A stretch of 64,000 nt of DNA from Chondrosia reniformis (GCA_947172415.1 OX359197.1:5209673-5273672), one strand, 5' to 3'. Counted from the first letter of the stretch, positions 1 to 17,879 are shown. Numbers and translations: made by a program. The notes: generated from the sequence alone by a model not told the origin.

Positions 1-102
1 TGAAGTCTTTTAATTAGGCTGTAGTTCTGAGGTGATCATCCATTATTATGTACATCATAGCCTTTGAAGGAATTAGGAGTGCTTGTTGCGATCATTATAA
101 GA

Positions 103-191
103 GATGAAGGGTTATTGCTGATGAAGACCTCAGGGTCGAAACGTTCAGAATTTTACCAATTCATGTTGCTGAAGCTCAATAACCCTTCATC
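103..191. repeat. Small foldback (hairpin) element with conserved centre
   Basis: Perfect 15-nt inverted arms lie at 103-117 and 177-191 (GATGAAGGGTTATTG and its complement). The centre (118-146) reads CTGATGA, A, GACC, TCAG, GGTC, GAAAC, GTTC. That is a stem-loop flanked by CTGATGA and GAAA boxes, as in a hammerhead core, but with one extra A and no usable stem III. The same centre recurs in two other foldback elements in the window whose arms are unrelated. Element boundaries beyond the arms are not clear. Confidence 0.6.
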
Positions 192-306
192 ATAGCCTTT
201 GCACAGACATTATGGAATTAATCTCTTTTTATATGATTTATAACATACGTATAACAGTTAGAAAGGGAATTAATCTCTCATGATTGAATTTTTCTCTTTG
301 TATAAG

Positions 307-2893
307 GACAAACAGGCTTCCAGGTTGTCCATTGAGTTGTTGGATGTACAGCAGAACGCCCAAGAAGAAGTCCCTGAAACCAAAGTAAGTTACATTGACT
401 AGTAAAACCATTCATTTTCACTTCTATCAGTTGTCTAAAACATACGTAGACCATACATCTTCTTCCTCCTGTGGTTGTCATGACTACTAATAAGATACTC
501 TGTCTGTGTCCACTACCCTCAGCAGTCTCCTATTGATGACTGTACAATAAAGCATCACATACGTATGACTACCTCTTGGCTTGTGAAAGGGTATCTTAGC
601 TTTGAGGCAGTGAGATTACACAATAGCCCTTGCTCTAAACGCCAGAAATACAGAAGCATCCCGAATTACAGTAAGAGTAGTCTCCTTTGGGTACATCACA
701 GGATGGCTCTACTATGTGGCCACAAATTTCAAAACTCCTGTCAGGTGGACATGGTGGCACTATATATAGACAATAAAATGGGCATATTTTTAATTGGCTG
801 ATGCCTTGAAAGGGATGCAATAGAGATGTACATATTTCAGAAGGGAAAGTGGTGCACTTATAGAACTACTCTGTCTGGCCCTTAGTTGAGTTCCATTGTA
901 TGTATTCAGTGAACTATGAAACCCTAAAAACAACCACTTGTTGAATGCGAATTGCTAATTCACTTTCTGTTTACTGTTATTATAATTTAATTTTCCACCT
1001 ATTAGTTTATTCACTCTCAGTGACTGGTGTTTGCTTTCCTGTATTGTATTTCTACAGAAGTGGAAGGAATATGTGGCAAAGTTCAGTAAACCAGTCATGA
1101 ACCTGAGTGACCTTCAAATGATGCCTGCACATAGAAAGATTTTCTTATCCAGGTAAACTAGTATATTCTATTAGAATTTTATTTTCGAGAAGTGGAGAGG
1201 GGCATGGATTAGTGTTTGGGGTGGAGTGGGTAGATTGTAGCTTTGAGACATCTTATTTGGGAATTGTGTCAGTTTAGAAGAGAAGTTCCTAAAACTTGTA
1301 GAGAATAGTACGTTGTATATCTCTTTGTGGCTATATTGTTCTGTTTTAATAGTTTTAATTTCCATTTTTTCAGACATACCAAACTCAAAATGGAAAAAGG
1401 AGGTAATTCTAGCAGAAGTGATGAGGAGGATGAATTGCCCCATGCAGTCACACGCAAGTCACATGCAAGCCTTATCAATCAAGCCTTCTTCAATTTGGTC
1501 ATCCATGGTGGCATAGAGTTCAAAATGGACAAGAATTCTTACAGAATGGTACCACTTGCCAATAGTGAAGACTACATGTACAGAATAGGGTCGCTGCAGA
1601 AGGCAAAGGAGGTCATTATCAGTACTTGTGCAATGGTCATATAAATACAAATAATCTAACACACCATTTTTCTCGAGTGCAGCCTAGTCACCATTTGTCT
1701 TATATGCTATGTACATCTATTTTGAATGAATGCCTAAATTAACTAGATTAATTGTCTGACCACATTTGTTCACATGTAATAGGAACTCCAATCACTTCAC
1801 ATATGAACTAGTACTTGATATTAATTGTGCAACATTACAGATTGATTCTCTGTAATTGACAGTCATTAAGTCTGAATTCTGAGAACTATGGGCTAGTTTG
1901 TTTCAATCAACAGCTAAAATTATGCAATCACTCAATGGGAACTTCAGATCATTGTCTAGCTGTTTGCCTTTATTGATGAATAAGACTACTACTGTAGGTT
2001 GGGGTGAGCTTGACTGTCCTTCTATAATGACAGGGTCAGATATCAGGCCATGTCACACAGCCAGCATGGGCTGGTTGGAATCATACCTACGTATCTTCTG
2101 TAGTATGTAGTTTTGAAGTACTGTAGGTTACCGACATTTAATGTCTGCTACTTATTGTTAATTGTCTATTTCAACAGGTTGGGAGCCGGCTTGCTGCGAG
2201 ATTGCACAGCAGGTTTGACTCCTGGTACCAGAAATGGGTCCTGAACAACGTAACTGAGGATCAGATGGTGGGATGTGATCACTGGTTTCAGGCATCAAGT
2301 AAGCCGTGCCAATGGCTACTTAGTGCATGTGGTCAATTAGGTCATTTACACTTATTACTGATACTCACTTAGCCAGTTACTAGACCTGTAAACCCTATTC
2401 ACAATATAATACATGTACACCATTCATACACACCTGTTATCAAGTAGCTATTTACTGAATGAGTGTGGTTTGGACTGTATCTGGTTGGAGTTCCTATATG
2501 TTCTGTACATGTTATGCTGTACAGTGGAACCTCATAAATGTCCTAGACTGGTAAAGATTTAGTTCCTAAATAATTGGGTGTTTTAAATTAAATAGCAATA
2601 TTTTACGACTATAAAATTGGATACATTTTCAAATAGATTCTTCCTTGTTCGTGTGAGTTACCAGGGGTACTTCTTCTGTTCAGTAGAGCAGATTACAATT
2701 TATATACTAAAACACTCCATTTATCTAACAATTTGCAAGTCCGTCACATCCATGTATTCTTGTTGTGTTTGATAATGTCCTTTCTCTATTTCAAGATGGC
2801 AGCAATGTGACAAGTAGAAAGACTTCAGAGGAGTTTCTTGGCATCACAAGACACAAATACATCACAGGAACAAAATCTTCCTTTGAAGATTAA
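307..2893 (+). CDS. 3' portion of an unrecognised spliced gene
   Basis: This is a run of exon-like open segments with matching phases that continues from outside the window. Likely exons are 307-384 (ends AAA|GTAAGT), possibly 523-580, 1058-1152 (ends CCAG|GTAAAC), 1374 to about 1612, 2178-2298 (ends TCAA|GTAAGC) and 2796-2893 with a TAA stop. The 1058 exon encodes KWKEYVAKFSKPVMNLSDL; the 2178 exon encodes a Trp-rich helix-like stretch (RFDSWYQKWVLNN). The exon at 1374 has an acidic, Ser-rich start followed by a compact segment (INQAFFNLVIHGGIEFKMDK). The donor closing the 1374 exon is weak (GAG|GTCATT, or ATG|GTCATA), and the exon at 523 is doubtful. I do not recognise the family and see no catalytic motif or membrane segment. 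The gene lies head-to-tail with the ETNPPL-like gene and is present once, outside the duplicated array. Confidence 0.55.
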
Positions 2894-3218
2894 ACTGATT
2901 ATGATTTCACATACACAGTGACACTGCCACGCTTTCAATGTGTTCATATGCTTGTCATGGGTAAATCACAAGTTTGTTCAAACTGGTAAACGGAGAATTC
3001 ACGCGCGACTCACGCGCGTATCATATTGAATGCGGAATGCGGCAGGCCATATTTCCTGCCTAATGGCACCCGAAACCAAACATCCATTTATAATTAGCTT
3101 GCGCCAAGTGCCCTGAACTTAGAAAGCTCAGGATTGCAATAATCCAATCGCTGCCTCCCGTTTCGTCAGCAGCTCCGTTTAAACGTGCCCAGGTCACTGA
3201 TTGCTCAGAAGTTCGAAT
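2894..3218 (+). promoter_or_regulatory. Intergenic region, probable ETNPPL-A promoter
   Basis: This is a 325-bp gap between the stop of the upstream gene and the ETNPPL-A start. It contains a locally CpG-rich patch with two ACGCGCG motifs (3000-3020), unlike the AT-rich surroundings. None of the later, 5'-truncated ETNPPL copies has this region, so they lack this promoter. No TATA box is obvious. Confidence 0.35.
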
Positions 3219-10129
<6,911 letters not shown>

Positions 10130-11437
10130 AGTGATTGTCCAAGGGAATTGTAAAATTAAAGAAATTGTTGCTAATTGTATAATACTATTGATACTCTGCA
10201 CTCAACCATTGCACAAACATAAATTATTTGTATAATATGGTACACACACAATTTTATCATTTAACTAGCACCAATTTAATAAATACTTGAAAGATCCTTT
10301 ATTTGGACTCAATACCGACATGAGTTGCCATAGTGATTTGTCTATTCAAAATGGCGGAAGAACTTCGCAGCCTTTTTGCTAAATGGGACAAAGTAAGGTT
10401 ATATACGATTGCATTCCCACGTATTGATGATTCTGTATATGTAGTATTATATATAGCATCAGATATTTTAATTTCCATATACTTAATAAAACGTGTAGGG
10501 TTCAAAATCTGTCCGAGAATGTATTCTAGCTGATTTCATAGCTCAGTGCGAAGGAATGACGGGGCCTGATTTAGAACAGCAGTTTTTAGATTGTGCAAGT
10601 CTATTTCTAGCGCGGCTGACTGCGTGGATAAGAATAAGGTTGAGTTCTAATGCGACTGCAGTTGGCGCATAAGTATATGTATACACGTATATAAGTACAT
10701 ATGGGCATTTATACTCACACACGTAATATTAAAAAGTGACTGAATCTATATTTTGATTTACGTCACTGTTGAATTCACTTGTGTAGCTATCAATTTGGCG
10801 TTTGTCTAAAATTACAGTTAAAAGCAATCAGAATTTTCATATCGTCCACAAGTGGGTAAGTATTGCTCTACAAGTGACAGGAGGTATTGTATGATTCATG
10901 TTACTATACAAGTACAGCTCATTATCTTGTGGTACATCACATTTCCAATTATCCAAACACATTTCACGATTCACGATTCATGGTGTGTGTGTTCAGCTCA
11001 TTATCTTATGCTACATCACATTCAAACACATTGATTAACTGAACAACTATACATCTTTTATCTTGTATTTCAGTCGCAAATTTCTAAGTGAATTTCTGGA
11101 AGTGGGTGGTATATTGACAGTGCTTGAAATCCTCAGTATCAAGAAGGCATCTGAAGAAGCTAAACTGGAGGCTCTTGGACTTCTAATGGATGTGGCCAAG
11201 TCAGGAAGGCAGTCAAAGGAGCTTGTCTGTGAGAGTGCTGGCATTAGAGCTGTCACAGAGTGTCTGGCTAGGTCCACCAGCCCTCCCACTCAGGAGAGGG
11301 CGCAAGGACTGCTGTTTGAACTGTTTCAGGGCAATCCTCACTATCAGAGTCAAGTCTACAAAGCACTTATTGCACTGATGGCAGCATCTAATACTAACGC
11401 ACAAAGACTTGCTGCATCTACTCTTAGAGATATTCAG

Positions 11438-11610
11438 GTATGGATGGGCTCTTAGTTAGGAGGTATATAGGTGTAGATGGGGTCTTAGTTAGGAGGTATT
11501 CAGGTATGGATGGGGTCTTAGTTAGGAGGTATTCAGGTATGGATGGGGTCTTAGTTAGGAGGTATTTAGGTATGGATGGGGGTCTTAGTTAGGAGGTATT
11601 TAGGTATGGA
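11438..11610 (+). repeat. 33-bp minisatellite at the exon 4 splice donor, ARMH1-A
   Basis: About five units of 33 bp start exactly at the exon 4/intron 4 junction. The unit contains GGTATTCAGGTATGGATGGG, then GTCTTAGTTAGGA. The real exon end reads CTTAGAGATATTCAG|GTATGG, so the repeat reproduces exon end plus donor. In the exon frame the intron gives VWMGS then a stop. Confidence 0.92.
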
Positions 11611-12519
11611 TTTAGGATGGGCTCAGGTTGTATCCTCATTTTGTCACATTATATAGCCTCAAATGGGAGTAGTGAGTGCTTCTATAGTAGACCCAGTGCT
11701 GTCCTTATTGAAGACACTGGACTTGGCAGTGCAGTATGAGGGTTAGTACTTGTATGTGTAGATACAGTACATTAGAAAGGAGATAGAAGAAAGTGTTTGA
11801 TTATTTTGACAGAGATTGTAGAGTATATTGTGTTTTAATAGTGTGTACATACAAAATAGTTTAGAAGAACGTATTTATAATTACTGCATTTGTGATCTGA
11901 TATATAGTCATGTATCAAGTCTGGTCAAGAGGTTTGCTTACAGTCACTTTATATATGTGTACTTATATATACCATTAAATATGGGCTCACCAAAAAGTTG
12001 CCAACACACATATACGTGTATCTATATATGTACATGTGTGTTGTACGTATACATATATCTGTAGCTTGTGAGTTGATCAAAGATCTGGTGGTCTATGAAG
12101 AGGTACAGCACCCACTGATGACAGGTCTGATTAATCTACTGAAGCCAGCAGAGAAGGAAGAGAAGGAAGGTGACTCTAGCAGGCAGACTTCTAGTGGTGA
12201 GGTTGAACAAGCTTCTTCTGCCATGTTATTGAGCAACTCTGTGTTGTCTCTCTTTCTCCATCGTAGTACCTCTACCGATGTACATCCAGCAAGCGAGTGC
12301 AGCCTAGGTCATTGGAATGTTGGCTGTCTCCAATACCATGGTAGCAGAAGAGATGGTTCAGGTAAACCCACACTATGTATATAGCAATGTTATGCACTGT
12401 ACGTATGTACACATGTATATACATTACTTGTCACTTAGATATATATATTTGTTGTGATAGTGTGTTGAATTGTACCTACCTCTTGAAGAACTGTGTCTAT
12501 ATATTAGTTCAATATACTC

Positions 12520-12960
12520 CATTGCCAGGGCAACCACCTGTGCTTAAATTTTGTAACCGTGATATAACAGGATTTAAGAAGTTATATACTGCATTGGCTT
12601 CTTAAATCCTGTCTGCCCAAATATGATAAACTTTTCTACTAAACTACTAAACTAAACGTTTCTTCTTGGAGGTGGACAATTCTCCTTACATTTAGGACAG
12701 TTGAAGTAGTCAGGGCAAGAGCATTCTATGAAGTTGTCAGTGTTTAAGCAAAAACAAACAGACGTAGCAGAGCCATCCTGAAATTCCCGCCAAAATAACA
12801 ATAAAAAGCGACGGAGTATATATCACTCATACCACAACGCTTAATTCGGTGTATATGGATTTTATACACCTCAGCACTGTGGTATAACTAATACATATAC
12901 CCTATATACCAGTTCTATATATACTCCCATGGTTTCCCATCAATAATATGTAGTACTGTC
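12520..12960. other. Copy-specific segment in ARMH1-A intron 7
   Basis: This block is shared with ARMH1-D (43676-44125) and partly with E (56198-56580) but is absent from B. It contains a short hairpin (CAGGATTTAAGAAG and its complement at 12570-12613), then on the minus strand a small cysteine-rich reading frame. The frame is disrupted here: MALLRLFVFA is followed by a stop before the Cys-rich part. See the E copy for the open version. Confidence 0.5.
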
Positions 12961-13846
12961 TAAAGAGTTACGTATATCTATATGGAATATTGTCCTCATC
13001 ACCTGCTCACACTCACATCTCCTACAGTGGCCGTGTGATTGTATGTATATTGTACATGTCTACAGTTAAATGTAATTCCATTGCTGCTCTTTGTGATGGG
13101 AAATGTGAAGCATGTCAGCAGTCAGTATCAAGCAGCCATAGCTCTAAAGGTCAGAACAGCAACAAGTCTTGTTTATTCCTACATTGGTTGTAATTAGGCC
13201 TTGTACATTAATCAAAATATCTTTTCAATAAACATTATGAAGCAATTGAACACTGTATTACATGTTTCCTCAATTTCCCAACTGAATTTAATATAATAGT
13301 GAAGTGAAATTCTTAAGTTGTTCAAGATGGTCATTTTGTTTCACAGATATTCCTGTCTGCTTATGAACCTGTCAAACCTTTAGTTGTCAGTTTTGTGGGA
13401 GATACTATGTACTTGAAATTTAAGGTAATGAATAAGTCATGTGTTATATCTTTCTAACATTGTGACAGTATATATATTTTGTTGTGTGTATTTAGAAAAA
13501 TCCTGAAGAGTTTCATAATATACTGAATCAACCTGAAATGGACTTATTAAAAGGAGCTTTACAAAGTATCAAAGAATTGACCTAACATTTAATTTTTGAC
13601 ATCCAAATGATTTTGAACATGTTTTATGAAAGCTTATTACATCCAACTATGGAAATAATAGGGGAACTTTAAGATCTAAAGCCGATCTTAAAGCATCGAT
13701 CGATATCATCATCTTTAAACTCTAGAATCTTGGTATTACCCCTGCCCACTCATGTCTCCTGAGGAGTGCAATGGGCTAATGGGCGGAACCGAAGTTCGCT
13801 TGATGGGAACCAGAGTCTCCACCTAGCCACTCAAAAAGATGGTCGA

Positions 13847-13891
13847 GCCATAGACAGCTGTTTTGTCCTTATTAGGACTCATCAGTATGGC
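13847..13891 (-). ncRNA. Inactivated antisense hammerhead (G12 to A)
   Basis: The left-arm twin of the ribozyme at 14007-14051 reads on the minus strand. Stem I (GCCATA/TATGGC), CTGATGA, stem II (GTCC/GGAC), stem III (CAGCTG) and the GTC site are all present. The GAAA box reads AAAA, because plus-strand 13864 is T instead of C. G12 is the general base of the hammerhead, so this arm should be inactive. Confidence 0.75.
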
Positions 13892-14006
13892 ATACGATGG
13901 AAGTTTGAGTGGCTAGTCTGCTAATAAGTACTCCCAGAAGCAAAAAAGCTTGTGGTTTCCTTATCAGCAGATAAGGGGTACAGCCACACTCAAACTTCCA
14001 TTGTAT

Positions 14007-14051
14007 GCCATACTGATGAGTCCTAATAAGGACGAAACAGCTGTCTATGGC
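14007..14051 (+). ncRNA. Type I hammerhead ribozyme, complete core
   Basis: Elements in order: stem I 5' GCCATA (14007-14012), CTGATGA (14013-14019), stem II GTCC / loop TAATAA / GGAC (14020-14033), GAAA (14034-14037), a very short palindromic stem III CAGCTG, the cleavage triplet GTC (14043-14045), and stem I 3' TATGGC (14046-14051). Stem I is six perfect pairs and stem II four. All invariant core positions are present, and predicted cleavage is after 14045. The tiny stem III is typical of retroelement hammerheads that act best as dimers. Confidence 0.88.
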
Positions 14052-14193
14052 TCGACCATCTTTTTGAGTGGCTAGGGGGAGACTCCGGTTCCCATCAAGT
14101 GAACTTCGGTTCCGCCTATTAGCTCATTACGCTCCTCAGGGGACATGAGTGGGCAGGGGTACCGGTAATACCCAGAGTTTAATGATGATGATA

Positions 14194-15342
14194 CATCCAA
14201 CTAGTATACATATACGTAGACTAGTTGTTTATGCATGTGAAACGTGTTTCAGGTTAACTGCATTAATTGCCAGTGTCTTAATTAATTATAATTACATTGT
14301 CTTTTCTTAGTCCAACTTAGTGCACTGATCATGATATCACTATAATACAGTTCATTAACTATATATAGGAGAGTTAGTCAACGATGTTGGTTGGTTGTCC
14401 AGACCGGATGTTGCAATGTCCGGTCTGATAACTGACCCATAAAAAGTACTGTAGCTGTCAGTATTTTCTGCATTTATAGTAAACTTATTAGTTAAATAAT
14501 ATACGTACAATCTTCTCTGTGATATATATTATGTATTTTATCGAATTCTGATCTGATATTTACAATAAGATGCCTATAAAGGACAATTAGGTTATTTGAT
14601 CTGCAGCTAGTTTAATTTGCCTTCCTCTACTCTAGGCCTTTCCTTTCCTCCACGTGGACGTGTTTAATTTACTTTAAAAATGGCTTCCACAAATTAAATG
14701 ATGGATAACAAGCAAAGTTACTTACAGCTAAATACATTATGATCGTAAATGTGCATCATCATATCGATTAGATTTGTTATAGAATTTTATTGTTACTGTT
14801 ACCATTGACCACATAATAATTAAAATATTGTGACAGTATAATTATACGTACTTACTTTTTCAATTTCGTGTGTATTTAGAAAAACCTTGAAGAGTTTTAT
14901 AATGTCAATCTGAAGTGGACTTATTAAAAGGAGCTTTACAAAGTATCAAAGAATTGACCTGACATTTATTTTTGACGTACAAAATGTTTTTTATGGAAGT
15001 TTATTACTAATATAGTTGTTTATATTAGACGTGTTTCAGGTTATCTGCATTGCCAGTGTCTTAATTATCTTATCTTAGTAATATAATATAATACAATAAT
15101 TCATGAACTAAAATTGGTCAGCAAGGTTAAGGTTAATTTGTATACAGTACACACTTTTTGGTTTGTGGATGTTGCAATCGGTATAACTCGCAACTACCAC
15201 CAACTTTCCCACTAGAATGACATCACCATGCATCCATTGATCACCACTTTATAAATTACACAAAAGTTTGTTACAATTTGAATTAATTAATTTTTGCATA
15301 TAACATCAGTTAAAGAATTAATTGTTACAATAATTATAAATA
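14194..15342. other. ARMH1-A / kinase-Kelch intergenic region
   Basis: There is no intact gene. About 14388-14437 holds a small hairpin (CAGACCGGA ... TCCGGTCTG), also seen after ARMH1-D and, degraded, after ARMH1-E. The region 14880-14962 is a second, damaged ARMH1 terminal exon (listed separately). The remainder is AT-rich unique sequence. Confidence 0.6.
14880..14962 (+). pseudogene. Duplicated terminal exon of ARMH1, damaged
   Basis: A second copy of the last ARMH1 exon lies about 1.4 kb downstream of the first, with a TATTTAG acceptor and the end LLKGALQSIKELT plus stop. Relative to the other copies it has a 7-bp deletion (TGTCAATC instead of TGTACTGAGTCAATC), so the frame is shifted. 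The D unit has the same arrangement with an intact second exon at 46048-46137. Confidence 0.75.
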
Positions 15343-17699
15343 CTATAAAAAATATACAAACTCTACAGAAGACAAAAATGTATCTTTGTTAACAGTAATA
15401 GGATGATTAAGTCCTCCAACTGCCAAGAAAGCCCTTTCACCTAGCTGTACAGTACCTGATAACATACGAGGTACCTTTAACTGACCAAGTGACACCCACT
15501 TACTTTGAGATGGAGAATAAATGTGAACAGCTGATTGAGGATGGTCTTCACTGTCTGCACCACCAACAGTAAAGAGTGAGTGTGGGCTGGAAAATGAGGA
15601 TGAAGCATCAAATGGTGTCTGACATGGTAACTCCATCCACTGTCTTCCTACCACTGGGTGATCACTGAGTACTGCTTTATTGAGGATATCCCAACTCATC
15701 TTCCAGGTAGACTGTAATGGTGTATATAAGCCTTTCCCTTTGTCAAGTTCATCAGTGTAGCCTCCATTGCAGATGAAAACTGCATCTCCACACGAAATTA
15801 GTTGATGTAACTCTAATGGTCTAGAAGTGTAAAGTTGACTAGTGTAGACCACTGCTTTGTAGTGATACGCATGACATCTATGCTCTGTAATGTTGTATCA
15901 TCCTGAGCACGTCCACCAGCCACAATGAGTATGTCATCTTTATAGAGTGTTGGTGGTCTGATTCGTTTTGTGGGCATTGGTGGGAATACTGCTCTCCAAG
16001 TGTTATCCACCAAGGTGCTCAGCTTATTAGTAAACTGACGTGATCCTGATTCCCTTCCTCCAATCAATGTTATTTGATTATGAATGATTTCTCCTTGGCA
16101 ACCGATTTGAGGTGTTGGTTGTGGGAGAATGGTCCAAGTGAGTTCCTCCAAGTTAAACACTTGTACTTTGTCTACATCTTTGATATCCACACATTTTCCT
16201 CCAAACATGTACACCAAGTGACCGTCACACAGTACATTGGGGAAGGCAGTAGGTATGGGTAGATCGTGCAATTGAAATGAGGCCAACTGTAAAGATTGGA
16301 CATCATCAACCTGCACAAGAAAGGAACAGTTCTGTAAATTGTAATAGAATGTGTGCATGTGAATAGGGTACATGGTCTTATATCATTTGGTGAATAGAGA
16401 ACAAACAACAATATAAAATGACTACCATTATATACATGTACTTGAAAAACACAATTTTAACAGTCAAATTCAATTAATGAAAATTGAATGTATTTTTTAT
16501 ACTCACTTATATACATACATACTATAGGGTCATAGCTGATGAATTTCAACAACAAATAACTTAAAACTATATAAAAAAAATTACTTGGCGTGTTCAGTGG
16601 GTACAGTCAGTTCAGTGATTCAGTTGGTTAATAAAGTATTACCACTGCCCAACGAATCCCAAGTGCCCCTAATGACTAGCTCAATACAAGGTTGACCCAT
16701 GTAATGTAATCACATGTGATACATTAGAATTTTTCATTCACAATCAGTGTAACAGCTAGTAATCTAAACAATACAGACACTTAAAACAAAAGAGTTAGTA
16801 GAAACACAAGGCCTGAGTAAACTTACTTGTTTATGCAAAGGAATGGCTTGATTAAATCCAATTTGTGTCCTGAGTACCATTTTGGAGATGGTTATCTTCA
16901 CTGTCTCAATGTCTGGTCTCTCCTCTGGATTGTCTCTGAGACATTGAAGGATAAGTGGCTTCAGTTGGTGGTCATCAGGTAACTTTGACAGATCATCAGT
17001 TCTTCTCTCAATTTCTGGTGTCCCTCCAATATTAATAAATCCAGAAGTGGGTGGGTCCTGAGTGCCCACCTCCAGCATCACTACACCAAAGGAGAAGACG
17101 TCTCCTTTCGATGTGAATTTCGCCTTCTGATCAACCAGTGATTCGAGTGGCATGTACACAATACAACCTGGAGCTTGTGTTGTAAGATACTTCACATCAG
17201 TTGGTCTGAACTTAGCTTGTCCAAGATCACTGATTTTCACGACACTGCAGTCGATGTTAACTAGAATGTTGGCTGGTCGAAGGTCTCGATGTAGGATCTG
17301 AGGGTCGAACTGGTGAAGGAACAGTAGACCGGAAGCGATCTGGACACAGATATTCATCTGTTTGGTGACAGTGACGCGTCCTTTATTTGTATTCAAGAAC
17401 TTCTCCAATGATTGTTCCATGAATTCCATTATTAAAACAGATTGACCTTCGTAACGGGAAACTCCGATGAATTCGACAATATTTATGTGTTTGGCCTTCT
17501 GTAGCAATTCGCATTCTCTTTCAAAGTCAGCTTGAATCTTTTCAAACTGTTCTTCTGAAAGTCTTGCAGAGTCTAAGAGTAGTTTGTGGATTCTCTTAGC
17601 GGCGATCACTCTTCCCTGGAATGTTCCTTTCTGAACTACACCGAAAGCACCTCTTCCTAGCTCTTCACGAAGTTGGAGACTAGAAAAGTACGTTCCCAT
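15343..17699 (-). pseudogene. Kinase-Kelch fusion gene with 1-bp frameshift (copy 1)
   Basis: Two-exon gene: kinase exon 17699-16827 (291 codons, ends CAA|GTAAGT) and Kelch exon 16310-15343. The kinase has the Gly loop GRGAFGVV (15-22), Lys35 in VIAAK, HRD (137-139) and a DLG instead of DFG (158-160). The usual PPE of the paralogs is PLE here. The Kelch exon lost one base near 15823 (CTAGAAG versus CTAGGAAG or CTGGGAAG in the paralogs). This shifts the frame between WSTLVNFTL and the RPLELHQLISCGD part. The exon is 968 nt, whereas B plus one extra codon predicts 969, so one deletion explains everything. The N terminus MGTYFSS fits an N-myristoylation site. It converges on ARMH1-A. A truncated kinase with half a Kelch domain could still be made. 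Confidence 0.8.
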
Positions 17700-17752
17700 G
17701 ACTGGTCACGTATGCAGCTTTGAGAACGGTCAACGCCCTATTTCGAGGCTGT

Positions 17753-17758
17753 CACGTG
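17753..17758. promoter_or_regulatory. CACGTG palindrome upstream of kinase-Kelch copy 1
   Basis: A canonical E-box-like CACGTG in the context GTCACGTGTTTAGCG lies 54 bp upstream of the ATG. The same sequence precedes all four kinase-Kelch starts. It is a candidate promoter element conserved within a region that could simply be recently duplicated. Confidence 0.45.
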
Positions 17759-17879
17759 TTTAGCGCTACATGTGTAATCATTATAATAAGTTAGCACGAA
17801 AAAGGGATAACAGCGACACAAGGTAAGGGCTAATCATACAGAAAGTGGCATATACAGCGCTAGTACAGCTACACACATA

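Larger units (their letters stand above)
10351..13585 (+). pseudogene. ARMH1-like: ARMH1-like armadillo-helical protein with an in-frame stop (copy A)
   Basis: The ten exons match the order of animal ARMH1 (armadillo-like helical domain containing 1): 10351-10392, 10499-10638, 10787-10855, 11074-11437, 11657-11741, 12065-12196, 12267-12361, 13066-13149, 13347-13424, 13496-13585. Diagnostic stretches are PDLEQQFLDCASLFLARL, FLEVGGILTVLEIL and LPMYIQQASAAK. All exon lengths equal those of the intact copy D, but in exon 7 the codon AAG is TAG (12305-12307). Translation would stop after about 285 residues, losing the last helical repeats. Splice sites and start (MAEELRSLFAKWDK) are otherwise intact. 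ARMH1 function is poorly known; the fold suggests a scaffold. The gene starts 222 bp after the ETNPPL-A stop. A recent null allele, or a sequencing error at one base, are both possible. Confidence 0.8.
13704..14193. mobile_element. 490-bp near-perfect inverted-repeat element carrying hammerhead ribozymes
   Basis: Long inverted arms meet at a roughly 70-bp centre (about 13916-13985). The outermost ends read ATCATCATCTTTAAACTCT and AGAGTTTAATGATGATGAT. Inside are CCCCTGCCCACTCATGTCTC, then TGGGAACCAGAGTCTCC, then a block with the hammerhead. Single-base differences between the arms show that they have diverged a little. It lies between ARMH1-A and its converging kinase-Kelch neighbour; an orthologous copy follows ARMH1-D, and none follows B or E. 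No protein is encoded. It is probably a non-autonomous foldback element that captured or evolved from a ribozyme-bearing sequence. Confidence 0.8.

Noticed and set aside
1171..1478. Overlapping minus-strand ORFs in the first gene
   Set aside because: They overlap a phase-consistent plus-strand exon (1374 onward) and intron sequence, with no family resemblance or splice support.
11213..11404. Minus-strand ORFs over ARMH1 exon 4, repeated in each copy
   Set aside because: They are the antisense shadow of a conserved coding exon, and the plus-strand frame matches ARMH1.
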